Origin: Holothuria scabra
Lineage: Eukaryota; Echinodermata; Holothuroidea; Aspidochirotida; Holothuriidae
DNA: 64,000 nt
NCBI GenBank assembly: GCA_037179385.1
Contig: CM074188.1
Location: 21,035,318 to 21,099,317 of the forward strand
Reading direction: 5' to 3'
Below the pieces are notes generated by a model. It saw nothing but the letters and a program-made list of their open reading frames with translations. It had not been told where the DNA came from and made no database searches. The translations under genes and the position numbers were made by a program. Each line of letters opens with the position of its first letter. The first letter of the stretch is position 1. Shown in pieces: positions 12,437 to 26,010 of the stretch.

Positions 12437-14283
12437 GTATGTTTCAAATATTACAAAGTGCAGTAGGAATAATCTCTTCAAGGAAGTTAAAGTACAGTAC
12501 AGTTAAATGTATTCAGAACTTGATAATGAACTTGTAATGCATAGTGTTGGAATATTTATCAGTATTTTGAAAATAATCTTCTTCATTCACTCTCCTTACT
12601 CCATGATAGGCAGATATGTCAAAAAACAAGATACTGCATGCACAGTACTCTTTTAGACCCAGAAGGCTTGGAGTTTTTATTTCAGAAAAAAGAAAAAAAA
12701 CTCACAAGTACACTAGGAACCCTCTGTCTTATTCCTTTATTAGCCTACAGTAGTTGATATGATTTGAACACATTGACTTAGAAAGAAGGGAGGAATGGGA
12801 ACCATCCCCTCTATACCCATCAAATTAATTTTTTTTTAATGGAACAAACAATGATTTCAAATGGTGCTAGATGTACATTACCAGATTTAATCTGAGGATA
12901 CTTATATGTTCAAGAAGTTTTCAAAGGGAGACACCTGGAGACCCTTCCCCTAAGTAGACTTTTAGACTCTGCAGCATGGCTGCCCCAATTATAAATCTAT
13001 GGCTGTTTGAATACCTTGGAAAATTAAGTTCAACTCTGTACCAGGTATCTCTGTGTTACAGTACAAATAACACTAGGGAGCTGCAATTTGTCAGATTATA
13101 CTATTACTGTAAACCAGTGCCTGTGCCACATACCCAAAAGGCTTGGTCTCACCTACCCCCACAACACTTGGTGTTACCTGGTGTTTACTGTAAGGCAAAA
13201 TGACAGATTAACCCCATGTTTTCCTGTCTGTGTTCTCATGAACCCAGGTTAGGTTGATTGGGAAGCGCTATGGTAATGAGGTCAAACATTTTGCATATCA
13301 ATTTCTGTAAAATGTTAGAGAATTTGCATCATCAGCACCATAAACACAGGTCTGTGACCTTGCTTGATTAAAACAAACACAGTGGTTAAAACCCCCGGAC
13401 CCTGCCATTTTAGGTGGATCAAAATTTAAATACCAACTCTAAGTTAACCCGTTCTCAAGTTACTAGGGCATGAGGTTCCACACTGTTAACGAGAGCATGG
13501 GTTACATGAAACATTCAAGTAGTCAGAGTTCATGGGCATGTTCAGTCAAGGATCAATAGGTATGGTGGCTCTCTATATAATTGTATACACCCTCAAATTT
13601 TAATACTGTACTGAAGGTGCCAGTCTGTTGGAGTGTACAGTACTATAGACATGAAGAAAGAACATGACCATTGTTTACCATATACTTGAAGCATGCTGTG
13701 CAGGTACAAACATTTGAGTGTAATATTTGCAATAAAAGCAAAATCTAGAAATAGAGGAATAGTACTATTATATAGTATACTGAAAGTGAAACAGCATTGT
13801 GGGGTAAAGTACACTGATTGTTTGCCCTGTTTTTTTACAATGTTTATTGAAAAGAATGAGTTGTTTGTTGAATCAGCACTTTTCTTCTTTGTGAATCAGT
13901 GGTGGTGTACAGTTGTACTTTTCTATGTGGTGACCTATCATATTTGTATAGCCTTCATTCATTCATACTGTAACCACATTTAAAAACATTTGTTCCAAAA
14001 ATATGAGGAGTACACTGGAATGCACATACCAGGACCAGTTCCAGCCAGAATTTATTAGTTTTGACCAATCCCAGTCAGAATTAAAATTTTGGTCCTTAAA
14101 ATTGAAGCATTTGAGGTGATAAAGATTTATAAAAGGCAGTTAACTGTACACATGTTTGCGCTTAAATACTGTAATCATCTTGTTCCATGTGTGGCATATG
14201 TACAGTAATAGCAAATGCAAATAATTTAAAGATACTGTATCTTTTAATTATTTGTGTTTGTTGTACCTGTTTTCATTTTGCAG
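12437..14283 (+). other. intron 1
   Basis: This is 1.85 kb between a GTATGT donor and a TTTTGCAG acceptor. I see no coding segment. It contains several TACTGTA/TACAGTA words and AT-rich sequence. The open frame over 13693-13983 has no recognisable motif and I treat it as chance. Confidence 0.8.
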
Positions 14284-14373
14284 ATAACACAGTTCTAACT
14301 TGTTCAAAATGTGGACATGAGCCTGCATACTTGAATGAAAGAATTCCAATTATTGTACAGAAACTTGCCAAAG
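14284..14373 (+). CDS. PARP6/8: PARP6/8-like gene, visible exon 2
   Basis: The acceptor is CATTTTGCAG before 14284 and the donor GTATAG from 14374. Two entry bases complete the Asp codon and one exit base (G) joins AG of exon 3 to give Glu. It encodes visible residues 33-61, following directly on SEDYPD. The end, ERIPIIVQKLAK, aligns with the PIPVIFHRIA-type segment of vertebrate PARP8 from memory. Cys38 and Cys41 form a CxxC (TCSKCGHE) with no counterpart in the human protein as I recall it. Only one such pair is visible, so a metal site would need partners elsewhere. An open frame extends 5' from 14187 into the intron, but the acceptor and the phase match with exon 1 place the exon start at 14284. 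Confidence 0.88.
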
Positions 14374-16914
14374 GTATAGTATATTCCTAGAATTTTGAAT
14401 TTTTCAACCATTTGATCACTTAACGTTACATACCGTAGGCTATGGTTTCTTTAAATTATGCAACTTAACTTCAATAGTCCAAGGTAGATATTGTATTTCT
14501 TCTGCACTGTTGGAGGTCTAGTATATCTAAATCTTACTTCTTCCCCCCTCCCTCTTTTGTGCTAAAAATGTCCATTATACAGGTCTGTAGACCCCACGGA
14601 AATTTTCCCTGGAGCCACTTCATGACATGTGTAGCACCCATCATTGGTCATTCATGAACACAATCTTAGTGCATTTGTGAGTGTAAAATTGTTGCTTTGT
14701 TTTGGTCAACACAAGTGGACCAGGAAACACTTTGAAACAGAAAGCTACCCCTGACCACTGTTTCCTATAGGAAATTTTACTACATTGGGTCAATACACCC
14801 AAGATGAGAAAATTTGACTCATTGCAAATTGCAGTTTGTGGATCTGTACACACATCAAATGTGGGGAAAAAGTAAACCCTCCTTTTTGGTTTCCCGAAAC
14901 GGAAAACCTATGGATTCATGCAGACAAGACTTTTGCAAAACACATGTAGGATCGTGCATTTTAGTGTTGGCAAATACTATGGCTCATCGACTTCCTTAAC
15001 ATTGGTCCACAAGTACTATGCGACTATATAATTGTTCACCGTCTAAAGCCAATGACAGACTTTATCGCAAATTGGTTTTGATGACTCAGCAAGACGAGAC
15101 CATTTATAACGTGGGCAATTGTGTGTCTGTTAATTTCTACAAAAATAGTATTGTTTGCAGTTGAAGAAAAAAACCTGAAACTTTTTATTTTGTTTGATTT
15201 TGACGAGAAAAGTATTTCTACCTCCTTTGAAATGTTTCTAACCTTCATTGGACATTGAGTTATGTAATAGGTTTCTATCGAGTTTCAAATGAGATGTAGA
15301 AGGTATGGAAGCCGAGAGAAAGCTTACAGAGGAAAGGCATATGCGTTAGCACTTTTGGGGAAGGTATCATTCCCTCAGCAATTATTTAAAGGCCTTCTGG
15401 TGGCTTTTTACAGGGCTTTTGTAAAAAAGAAAATATTCCACACGTGTACTTCAAACCCTGTTGTAATTGTTTTTCTTAACTCAAGATATCTCATTTTAAA
15501 TTGGTTTTTTTTGTTAAAAAACTACCGCTGCTTTTCAACAAAGCCACAAAAAATATGTAATGTGAGCACATTGTCTCTAATTTCTTCTGTTTTTCTTTAT
15601 GAATTTAAATCCTTTTGTCCTTGAAATTTTATACTGTGGGAACGTTCAAATATCTTTGCCTGTAGATCAAGCATTACCCTTCACCATACGTAGAGTACAA
15701 CTACCACTGTTGGTTAATATTTCCTGCAGCAGCATCAAAGTTATAAATGAATTGAATGTAATGCCAAATTAATGAGCCGTAATGACATCACAGTTTTACA
15801 TAATGCATCAAATCAAAAGAAAAAAGTTGCATTACTTAATAAATTTGTATCTTCCGAATGCTATATGCTATTCAGATGAATTTTTCGCTTCCTAAAAAAG
15901 AAAATTTTTCTGCATATCTTGAAGTTAATGAATTTGAATATGCCTTTAGTTTTATCCTTTTTGGAAACGTTTCATAATTCAGTTTTGATTGCATTTTGTC
16001 CTATGAAGGTCAGTCTGTCAAATTGGCAAGCCATTGTGCACGTCAAAATCACGTCATAACAGCTTAGTGTAAACACTTCTCCAGACCCATCCAACCTTAA
16101 TTTCATTTTTTTTTAACTAAATATTTAAATGGAATCATTTGGGGTATCATTGTGAGTTATTATTTTTTGTTTACGTTATTCAAAATGTAGATTTTTAGTG
16201 ATGGCTAGGCTTTCAATGTCTTGCCCTCAAAATTTGCATGAACAAAACATTTTGTAATTTTATATTTATTTAATTCTGCACCCTCACGTATTTGGCAGGC
16301 AAAAGAAGTAATGTGTAATTAAGTGAATGAACAAACAAAAGAACGAACAAAACAAAGGAATGCATGCCCAAATGCATCCAGGCATGAAGGTACAAATGAA
16401 CCAACCAAAGAACGACACACAAACAAACAAACAAAAAATGGATATAAAGCCCATATCATACATTTCATTAAATTGCAATTAATCCACAAAAGAAGAATGC
16501 TTTTAAAAAATATGTGCAACATTTCAGGTTAAGGGAAATGAAACCATGCACTGTTATTGAAACATGGTAAATATTTGAATATTTCTTTTGATAGTCAAAT
16601 GTCAATTGATGCTATAATTCAGTCCCAGGTAGTGTACAGAGTACAGTATGTGGGAGTTTTTGTACTTTTGAAAGGTTTTTCTCTCTGCTGATGTAATGGA
16701 AAAGATGTTTATTATGCAAAGTCATGAATTAACTGTGTCAGTAATGGATATGATATTCAACAGACCATTTAAGCTGTTTTAATAGGCGGTGCTCCATATT
16801 TTATTAACGGGTATTTTAAAGTGGGATCAATTTTTCCATTTGAGAATTATGCTCATACACAGTTTTCATGGGTTTTGAATTTTAATGAAATTTGTAGGAT
16901 TACAATAAATATCG

Positions 16915-17290
16915 AAGGTGGTTGTGTGACATGAAAATGACAAAATTGAGTTTTCAACATAAAAACATTGAAAAGCAAGACAATGGCTGCAATTCCCACA
17001 GATTTTTGAAATCTGTCAAAAACTGGCCATTTTACAGGGCAGTTTCTGATTTGCACTTCAGCATTGAGAAGCGTGAGCTCAGTGTACAAATTCCGTGATG
17101 TCATGAGAGGGACATGCCATATGTGGCTAATGTTGTCCTTTGTTTATAAATTGTTCATTTTAAGGACTGTTGTAACATTAGTTTGTCATGAGGATTTTAT
17201 TTTGGAAGTAAAGATTGTGTCCTTGAAAATCATCAGCATCGATAACCAAACCATAAACTACCTGATGAGTAATTAAGAGATAATGAATAT
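16915..17290. repeat. interspersed repeat shared with 61.80-62.11 kb
   Basis: GACATGAAAAT, GTGATGTC.TGAG.GGGAC, GGATTTTAT, ATTGTGTCCTTGA, TCATCAGCA and TAATTAAGAGATAAT/AATCAAGAGATAAT occur in the same order at both places. Confidence 0.55.
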
Positions 17291-18433
17291 CGAGTTGACA
17301 AAAGAAATATCAACACTCTTCAACACTCCCCATCGTTATTATTGCATTTAAGCAACAAGTTGTTTCAGAAATGAGAGAAAGGTATATCTAATTGAGACCT
17401 GAAAAAGATATTGACATAATTCCAACGGATTTTTACAGGAAACTCCACTCCATAACTACCACTTGAAATTGGGGCGTTTTGCTCACGTCACACTACCATT
17501 AACTGCAATGTCACAGGCTGGGTCATATTGCAAAATGTTTGGAAGGGGTTTTAATCATACCTTACTGGTCTAGCTGTGTCCTGGGAGAGGGATTTAAGAG
17601 GAAGGGGTTTCCCTATGCAGGGAAACTTCAGGGGAGCATATATGCTGTACCTGACACAGTGTTAATTCACACTGAGTGGATGATCTGTTTAGTTCTCCGA
17701 GGGGTCACCAGAGGTTCAAAGGCTAAAACTCAAAAGCTCACATAATCTCACGTAAGGGTTTGATGAATCTCATATCCAGCAGCAATGAGATCATGTCTTT
17801 TGTGATACTCTGAGGGTTGCCCTCTGATTTGGAGTTGTTCCTCTAATTAGAATTGAAAGCATTTGTTTACACAGTGCTCACAGTACTTTTCAGTAGAACA
17901 GGCATGTTAATTTAAGTGGCAATTTGCACCTTAACAGATTTAGTAAAGTAGGTAGAGATCATAAATCAGGCAGTCAAGTATAAAAAGTGAGAAAAATTTG
18001 CTGGGGTCCAGTAGCCTTAATTTTATTGTTGTTGACCGCAAATACCCCATTAGGCTGCAGACAGCTCTCTATCCCATAATAAGCAGATTTGGTTCAGGTT
18101 TTGAATTGAATACAACTATTCTTGATATAGCACTTTAAGAAAAAGAAATGAGAAGACAGATGCCATAAATGGCCCACAAATCTCATGATTCCTTAGAAAC
18201 TGGATTTGTGTGTAAAGAAGCAAACTAAATAACCTAGAAATGTGTACAATTGATCAATCTAAACCAAATGGTGCCTATCTGTTGTGCAATAAAACAATAG
18301 CTCTAAAATTGGATGGTACTGACATATTGTCCTCAGTTTGATTAGAATTAACCTCTGAAAATGAATGGCATGGATGGCACAAATATACAGGTAGGAACAC
18401 TGCTGAAATAGGACAGGAATTGCTACTGACAAT

Positions 18434-18996
18434 TTTAAAGTGTACCTAAAGTCAAAAAATTCAAAAATATATATTAAAGACCATGAAAAATACATTCTAA
18501 CAGTCCAATTCCATCTTTGTATGACATTCCTGAGCTGAGATATTTAATGTTGAAGTTAATTCACTCAAATTAAAATGGTATTTTGTGCAATAATTTGTGA
18601 TGTCATTCTTGTACTACTCAAGTTACAATCTTTGTATTTCTTTGTTTTTCCGAACATTACTCCACCTTGTACGAAGGTGTGATAGCACTCTTATGAGGTG
18701 ATGTATTTTATTAAAACCTCCTTGTGCAACATGCTATGCAAGCAAACAGGAAGTGTTAAAGGTCATAAAAACATTTTTAATTTTAAAGGAAAACAAAGCA
18801 TATGTTATGTGAGTTGTACAACAAGAAAGTCACAAAATATTGTGCAATAGACCAATTTGTTTTAAGTGAATAAACTTCAACATTTTATATCTCAGCTCAA
18901 GAATGTCCTATGAAGATGGGAGTTGGACTGTTAGAATTCATTTTTCATTCTCTTAAATATATATTTTTGAATTTTTTGACTTGAGGTACACTTTAA
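18434..18996. mobile_element. fold-back MITE with arms of about 190 bp
   Basis: The left end TTTAAAGTGTACCTAAAGTC and right end GACTTGAGGTACACTTTAA are inverted. The match continues inward through AAAAAATTCAAAAATATATA, TCTAACAGTCCAA, CATTC.TGAGCTGAGATAT and TGTTGAAGTT.ATTCACT to about 18630 on the left and 18805 on the right, with scattered mismatches. A transcript crossing intron 2 would fold into a long stem here. Confidence 0.8.
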
Positions 18997-19192
18997 GGCT
19001 ATTAAAAAATCCAAGAAGCCAGGTCAAAGTCATGATGGCCCTACGTGCTGGGGAAGGAGAATTGGGCAAACTTTGGTGCCACAGTCAGGCAGATATTATG
19101 CTTGGTTGGAAATCTGGAGTCTGGCAGAAAGTAACACCACCCCCTCTGGGAGAGAGTCCTGTATGGTCATGGTCATAATCAGATTGATATTA

Positions 19193-19356
19193 GCCATAGA
19201 CCCATTTCCAAAAAGCTAGAACAAAGGATTGAATGGAATGGTATACATCTTTTTGTGTTACAGTAAATAAAATACCAAACTGAGGAAAATGAGAAACTTA
19301 TATGGAAACTTCCCTACAATCATAATTGCTATTTGAAAACGGGTCCAATGTTGCTG
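19193..19356. mobile_element. degraded ATAGACCTATTTCC-type MITE
   Basis: CATAGACCCATTTCCAAAAAGCTAG on the left and CAATCATAATTGCTATTTGAAAACGGGTCC on the right are diverged versions of the TIRs intact at 43828-43980. Confidence 0.5.
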
Positions 19357-20339
19357 TTGGCCACAACCTATTATTCTGTTGTTTACCTGTGATCCATTTG
19401 ATAGATGCAAACAGTCCCAAACCACAATATACAGATAAGTGAAGGTTTGGAATCAGGTGCAACTAGTTATGATACAGATAGACCAAGAATATACAAATGA
19501 GATAATTAATGCTGGCACCCCTAGTAATGTCATTAGACAAATCTCTCCATGTGGTACAATGCTTGGGTTGTATACACTGTAACTGCAGTATCTTATATAG
19601 CAGGTAGATGTCAGGGAAGGAGATCCAAGTGCAAATCTACCAGACAATATGTTCACTATTAAATCCCTTTTCAGGTAACAAAATTTGATTGACAGGTCCT
19701 TTTATTCCCATTGGTTTGCCCTTTCTGACTTTCCCATTGTAATGGTGGCCTATACTCCTTTCAAACCAAGGTAATCCAGAAACAAAAGCCATTGCTGTTT
19801 CTTTGAAGTACAATGTGTCTGCAGACAGGTGCTAAACTTCAATAAAGATTTTATGTCAAATGGCTGTTTCTAAACTTTTAACTACTACGCTGTATGCATT
19901 TTTTGTCTAGGATTCTAATGAGTTGCCACCTTTACACACTGTTCCAACCTAACAAAACAATCACAGTTTTGTTAATTTTCCCCATTAGAATCAAGGAGAA
20001 TTTTTAAAAATATGCTTCACAGCTATCTGAATAAATATTAGATGAGACGCCTAGCAACGCAAGATTAATTTTTTTTTTTCCCTTCAACGCCTAGCGACAC
20101 AAGCTTAAAATTTAGATTTTTTTCCTTCAATGACTGGCAATGTAGGTAACATCAATGGATAAAATTATCATAATAGGTCCTTTAGATGAAAGAGAAGACA
20201 GAGACCAATCTCTTCAGTACCAAATTCCTTTCAAGCATTAAAAATGTTTCAAGAGCAAGACAGTGAGCAGCTTATTGTCGGCAACTACCTTGGTTCAAAG
20301 GACGGAAAAATATTGGATCTCCTTCTCTGACATCTTCCT

Positions 20340-20700
20340 GATTATAGGCCTTAATCCCATCAACTTCAATTCAGTAACAAGCATGGCTGGAAAAAACCAG
20401 CAATTTCGGAATGTCATTGCAGGGAAATTTTGGTATTTGGAGGGAAATCTGACTACTTTTGTATGTAAACATGTCAAGTCTTTGGGAAATTTTGATTTGC
20501 TTGCTGCGAAATTTGATTTGCTTGCAGGGAAATTTATGTTTTTTCCAGCTGTGGTAACAAGTCCATGTGACATTACAAGAGCAGGGTTTGATGTTTATGG
20601 TTGTCCGATTGACTGCAACAACTAAAATTTCATGCGTACCAAAAGTTAAAGGTTGTTGCCGATGGACAACCATTTAGCTCATGGATAAAAGAAGTATACT
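20340..20700. repeat. GGGAAATTT-rich interspersed repeat, copy 1
   Basis: GCAGGGAAATTT and close variants recur at short intervals, and the word TTTGATTTGCTTGC is tandemly repeated. Related, partly inverted copies lie at 49.33, 56.69 and 59.85 kb. The 120-codon frame over it is an effect of the repeated words. Confidence 0.45.
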
Positions 20701-21195
20701 GCTGACTGATCAACCCTTTCAACTTTTTCATCATACAATATTTCAGACTTTAGGTGTGTTTGTCTCTCGGACATCACACCTTTTTATCATCCTCAAAGAC
20801 CAATATTACTGTACATGAACACAATACTGTAACTGTTATGTAATTGAGCAAAAAATGTTTTGGGGAACCAAATTTACATGTGGAAAACTAAAATTAGTGA
20901 AATGGTTACGTAAAAGGGCATATGCTGCCTTGAGTATAATCCTTGAATATTTCGTAGTGGTTAAACATGTCAGTTTTACACAGTTTTACACTTTGCTGCT
21001 ATCTGTAAAGTACAAAGACATCACTGTAATAGACTGTAAACATTCACAAAAAATGTTTTTGAAACAGGCCATTACATATTATGTTATTTTTCCCCAAAAT
21101 GGCGCTCACACAGACTACGAAGCTCATGTGTATAAGCTATGTTACCATGCCTGGATGTCAATATGAGACTAGCTACGTAAGAACGTACATAGCCC

Positions 21196-21498
21196 TTAAA
21201 GGCCCAGTTCTCTCACCCCAAACAGTACCAATTCTCCTAACCTTCTTACTGAAGCCCCTCCCACAATTGTCTGAAATTCATCCTCATCCAGACACAATCT
21301 CTGTTTATTGCTTCAGGGTGAATAGAAAAACTCAATTTATATAATCAAAACACTCTCAGTACCATTCATGCTGTGTAATATAAGCTTTGGCACTCTGCAT
21401 TGTATGAATTAGCTGTCAATCAAAGAGCTGAGCCAATTGAGAATTTCGGTACCCAGGTACCAAAATTGTAGTTTGGGGTGAGAGGTTTGGCCCTTTAA
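21196..21498. mobile_element. TTAA-type MITE, GGGCCAATCCTCTC family, copy c
   Basis: It has both ends: TTAAAGGCCCAGTTCTCTCACCCC on the left, and GTTTGGGGTGAGAGGTTTGGCCCTTTAA on the right. The inner TCAATCAAAGAGCTGAGCCAA block shows that it is inverted relative to copies a and b. At 303 bp it is the best-bordered copy in the window. Confidence 0.82.
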
Positions 21499-24144
21499 GT
21501 GATAATTTCAATGCACATTGTACATTAGTGTCACGAGGGAAGTTCACAAACATGACGTTGTTTGTTTACAATCGGTATTTTTGGATGTGCAAGAAAATGC
21601 CATAATACATGGCTTTGATTGGTTGATAATTTTAAACCAGTGTTTAAAAAGGTAAAGCTTCTAGCTCTTAGTATGCTTGCTTTTAGTGTAGGAAAGTGAC
21701 CCAGAATTCAATATCAAATTGATATAGGCCTTGGGAAGTACTAGTTTTCTTATTTGACTGTTTTCTGTCACGTTTCTTTTACTTGTCATTTTGATTTGAA
21801 ACAAAACGAGACGATGAAACCTTGTGACAAATCAAATGTTATTGAACTTGAGAATGTAATCGCTACCCCTCCAATACAGCTGTAAACATTATCATGCATG
21901 TCTCATGGACCATGCCCCGCTAATTATCTTTTAGTCACCGTAACACCGGGTACCTGAGTCCTATTTTTTAGTACCCATGCCCATGCAAACCCTAAAATTA
22001 AAAAAGATAACAAACAATTAAATTCAATACTGTAGCGTCTGTAAGAGTGAAAAGTATGTTATCAGTTTCCTACATATGCATTGTTTTTAATTTTCATACA
22101 TGTGCTAGTAGTACTGTACCATTCCCATTTTACTTGCCATAATTTATTTGAACTAAATTCTATCTAACCCTACAGCCTGCAACTTTTTGATTTTTCTACC
22201 TCGCCAACCTAAAAAAATTTCTTGTCTTGTCATGAGTAACTTGAAAACCTTTCTTCCAAGATGAGACTTATTCATAAAATCTTATTCCTACACAGTATGA
22301 GATTCAATGATTTCATTCTTGGTTTATACAGTACCCTATCTAAAAAGCATTTTATTTATGTGTCTGCAGTTGTATAACTCAGTCAAAAGAAACGAGTCAT
22401 GTTGCCAGACCTGATTTGTCGGCGGTCATGACAAGGACAGTTTTGGCATGCAATTTTGTCTTTTCTACTACTTTGCTTTTTTTTTTCTGGGAGATTTCGT
22501 AGTTGACGTCATTGGATTTGCTTCTTTGACGTCTATTTTCGAGGCACCGCTTCTTGTTAAACCGCGTCATTATCATAATAGCTAGCTACTGGCTGTCTAG
22601 AAATACAGTCCAACAAACAGAAATTTGGATGCTGGAAAAAAGCCTTAGGCTACCCTTTTCCCCAGAAAATGGGATACTTTCAGGAAGATTTGAGTAGTCT
22701 GTCAATTAATTCAGCAAATGTAATCATGCAGAGTCTAAAGACAGTGCAGTACTTGAGAGAATACTGGAAAGTATTAATGCAATGTTGAATTTAAGCTTAC
22801 GCAAGGTTTTTAGCAATAATGCATAGAAGATTTTACATGACAACTGCCAACATACTATGCTGTATTGTGTGTTCATTGTACAGTACAAGTCCCAAAATGA
22901 AAAATTACAGAAATGGAGCCAAATACAATCAAATACTGTGAAATCATGGAAAGTATTGAGTTTGCTTGATTGTGTGAACTGATTTAAGATGGGTGCCTCT
23001 TTTTGTATTAATTTACCATGATGCAAATTGCCATGTGTAGGCCTAAAGACTCATCTAGATAGTATAGATCAGCCTAACTCTTTTGGAAATATTCCTAAAT
23101 TACAGTGAATAAAATGTGTAAACATTCTCCGTCACTCATACGTCCCCCCACCCCCCTCCCCCCTACACATACATACACACATTTTTCCTTAAGTCCCTAG
23201 TTCTCTTATCTTTTGTGTAGTTAGAACCATGTACAGTGAAAAAAAAACTTGTGTTCATCTTAAGTATTCCGTCTAAGTTACAGTGCATAATGAACTATAA
23301 ATAATGTGGTTACCACATTGACAGGTGCCTTTATTAAAGAAAGGAGATTCTTACATGCAGTATAGTGTGTCCCAGCCTTGCCAGCCTTGGTTTAGCAGGT
23401 CAATCTCAAGCCAAAAAAGTTATGAGGGGAAAAGGAAGACTATTTAATTGCACTGAGACTCCTAGCCTACAAAGAGCATTCCTTTCAAAACTTAAAGACT
23501 GTGCCATAACTACTGCAAAAGTGTGAAGTGTGCTAACGTAACAAAACAAGCACACTGTGGCACAAATATTTACCACACCCCCCCTCCCACCTATCCCCAC
23601 TACAGACCACAAAAGTATGTACAGTATGCAAAGGTGAAAGTTTGCATAGTGTTAGATAACTTACGCACAAGTTTCAACAACATTTGCAAATCCATCTCCT
23701 ACATAGAGCAGTAGTAATTTACAACAAAATAGAGGTACTGCACCATAAACGAAAGTTTTGTGGAGAGTTAAGTCTTTACAACAATTGATTTATGATTTAA
23801 GATTGGTTACAAGTCATGTGATTTTAGCATGATGGTGTAATTTGTTTGGAAATGTCATTACCTGAAGTGTTCTACAATGCATTGTTACCAGAGTATAAAT
23901 TGTGTGTAGAATGATTGATCAGTGTACAGTAGTTTAGATTAGTTATTGTAGTTGGTTAGTCAATGTATAAGATTGGGTTTAAATAATGAGGCAACAACAA
24001 GTATGTGATATTTATACAGTTCAAATACGATTTCAGTTATGGTTTAAGTTTGGTTTCAGTAACATGCCAATACTGTAGTTTCTAGTTCTCCTCTTGAGAC
24101 AGGAGGGAAATACTGTCGGCATATTGTGCAACCTCCAACCCATG

Positions 24145-24156
24145 GGGGGGGGGGGG
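24145..24156. repeat. poly-G run
   Basis: An uninterrupted run of 12 G lies in an otherwise ordinary stretch. Such runs are prone to length errors. Confidence 0.8.
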
Positions 24157-24335
24157 TGTTCCTATTCTTGTTTTCATTGCTGTACAATACTGTAGCAATC
24201 AAATGCTTTTGCTGTACTTCAACAAACCTTATTAAATACAGTAGGTCTTCTCTGCAGCCTGTAGGTAGGAGAGCTGTTCTGGTGCGAGGTGATCCAACTG
24301 TAAGTTCTACATATATTTTTTTTTTAATATTCTAG

Positions 24336-24418
24336 TAGTTACAGTAGTTAGATGGAGTTTTACAGCTCCATTACAAACCAATTTGTTCAAGTCAAGTACA
24401 AAATACCCAGTGACTGGA
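24336..24418. repeat. SINE 3' part, headless copy
   Basis: TAGTTAGATGGAGTTTTACAGCTCCATTAC...AACCAATTTGTTCAAGTCAAGT matches the start of the SINE at 39.72 kb but lacks the tRNA-like head. Confidence 0.5.
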
Positions 24419-24484
24419 ATATTACATTTATGTCATAAAGAACCACAATGAGAAGAAGTTAAAGGTTTGGTCACATTTTGTGCC

Positions 24485-25310
24485 ATTGCCAAATGATTTG
24501 TTAAAAACGAATTTCTGAAAATATGTGAACTTCAAATGGAAACAGTACATGGCTCTGGAGAATCGTGTCACAACGTTTCTCCCTGTTTTGTGAATATAAC
24601 GAGGACTGATTTACCTTTAATATGCCATTTTTTGTGTCCTAAATTATTATGACAGATACTTGGAAGAGGAATAAATGTAAGAAAACTGAAAAATCTATCA
24701 ATTGTTCCAAAATGAGCTTCAAGTGGATGACCACATATGCCCTTTAAAGGTTTTATGAGATCTTGCAAGATTTGTTAGCATATGGTTATAAAATGGTACA
24801 TTGTTATGACTTCTGTCATTTATTGTAGACACCTCTCTAAACGTAAAAGGAATGAGTCATCTCTTTATGTTTTCTGCAACTAAGTTGTAAGGAATGGAAA
24901 AATGATTTTTTAAAAACGAACTTCTAAATGTATATGAACTATTATCGGATACAGTACGTGCATGGCTCTGGAGAACCGTGTCACAATGTTTCTCCCTATT
25001 TTGTGAATATTAGGAGGACTGATTTACCTTTAATATGCCATTTTATGTGTCCTAAATTATTATGACAGATACTTGGAAGAGGAATAAATGTAAGAAAACT
25101 GAAAAATCTATCAATTGTTCCAAAATGAGCTTCAAGTGGATGACCACATATGCCCTTTAAAGGTTTTATGAGATCTTGCAAGATTTGTTAGCATATGGTT
25201 ATAAAATGGTACATTGTTATGACTTCTGTCATTTATTGTAGACACCTCTCTAAACGTAAAAGGGATGAGTCATCTCTTTATGTATTCCGCAACTGAGTTA
25301 TAAGGGATTG
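24485..25310. repeat. 413-bp direct tandem duplication
   Basis: GGCTCTGGAGAA at 24551 recurs at 24964. The downstream 250 bp of the two units are almost identical, so the same 60-residue minus-strand frame (24568-24768 and 24996-25181) appears twice. The 5' parts of the units differ more. I see no motif in the shared frame and regard it as chance. The units share words with the AGGGCAAGAGCAGTC MITE family (TATTATGACAGATACT, CCCTTTAAAGG) and may be derived from it. Confidence 0.8.
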
Positions 25311-25539
25311 AATCAGGCTTTGTGTAATAATGTGAGTTATAAAGTGTCTTAGGTCTACAGGAATACCTTTGAATTGAATGGATGGAAAGTTGGTTCCATG
25401 TTATCACTGGTACAAGGAGTTTCTAGGAAGTGTTACTTTATAGCCTAGACCTTGCATACATTGCCAAAGTTCAGGACAGCATGTATAACATGAAGGACTG
25501 AACTGCACTCTCCCTTGAGAATGGTCTAAGATTAATATC

Positions 25540-26010
25540 ATTTAATAACCAAAGAATTGATTCCATACAAACATACTGACAATTCCAGAGGTTTTTCCAT
25601 TGATGATCATGGTTTATTTATATTATGGATTTTTTTTTTCTGTCTTTTAAAGTAGAAAAAAGATTTGAACTGGAGATACTGTAGGTTCAAAATTACTGTA
25701 TATGGTTTATAACAAAAGAATCCATTCCAAACACACCAGGAATTTCAGCTGTTATTTCCATTGATGATTATTGTTATGGGATTTTTTTTTCTTTGTATAA
25801 TCTAAAATAAAGACCTATGTACAGTATAGGCCTGCAGTATACATCATGGTCCAAACTTACTGTATATGGTTTATAACAAAAGAATCCATTCCAAACACAC
25901 GGGGAATTTCAGCTGTTATTTCCATTGATGATTATGGTTATGGGATTTTTTTTTCTTTGTATAATCTAAAATAAAGACCTATGTATAGGCCTGCAGTATA
26001 CACCATGAAG
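25540..26010. repeat. three tandem units of about 160 bp
   Basis: AACAAAAGAATCCATTCCAA, TTTCCATTGATGATTAT and TGGGATTTTTTTTTCT recur at 25.70 and 25.86 kb nearly unchanged, and in weaker form at 25.55 kb. The last two units also share AATAAAGACCTATGTA and GGCCTGCAGTATACA. Confidence 0.75.

Noticed and set aside
20263..20625. 120-codon frame and two opposed frames
   Set aside because: They lie on a repeat with tandem GGGAAATTT and TTTGATTTGCTTGC words, which keeps several frames open at once.
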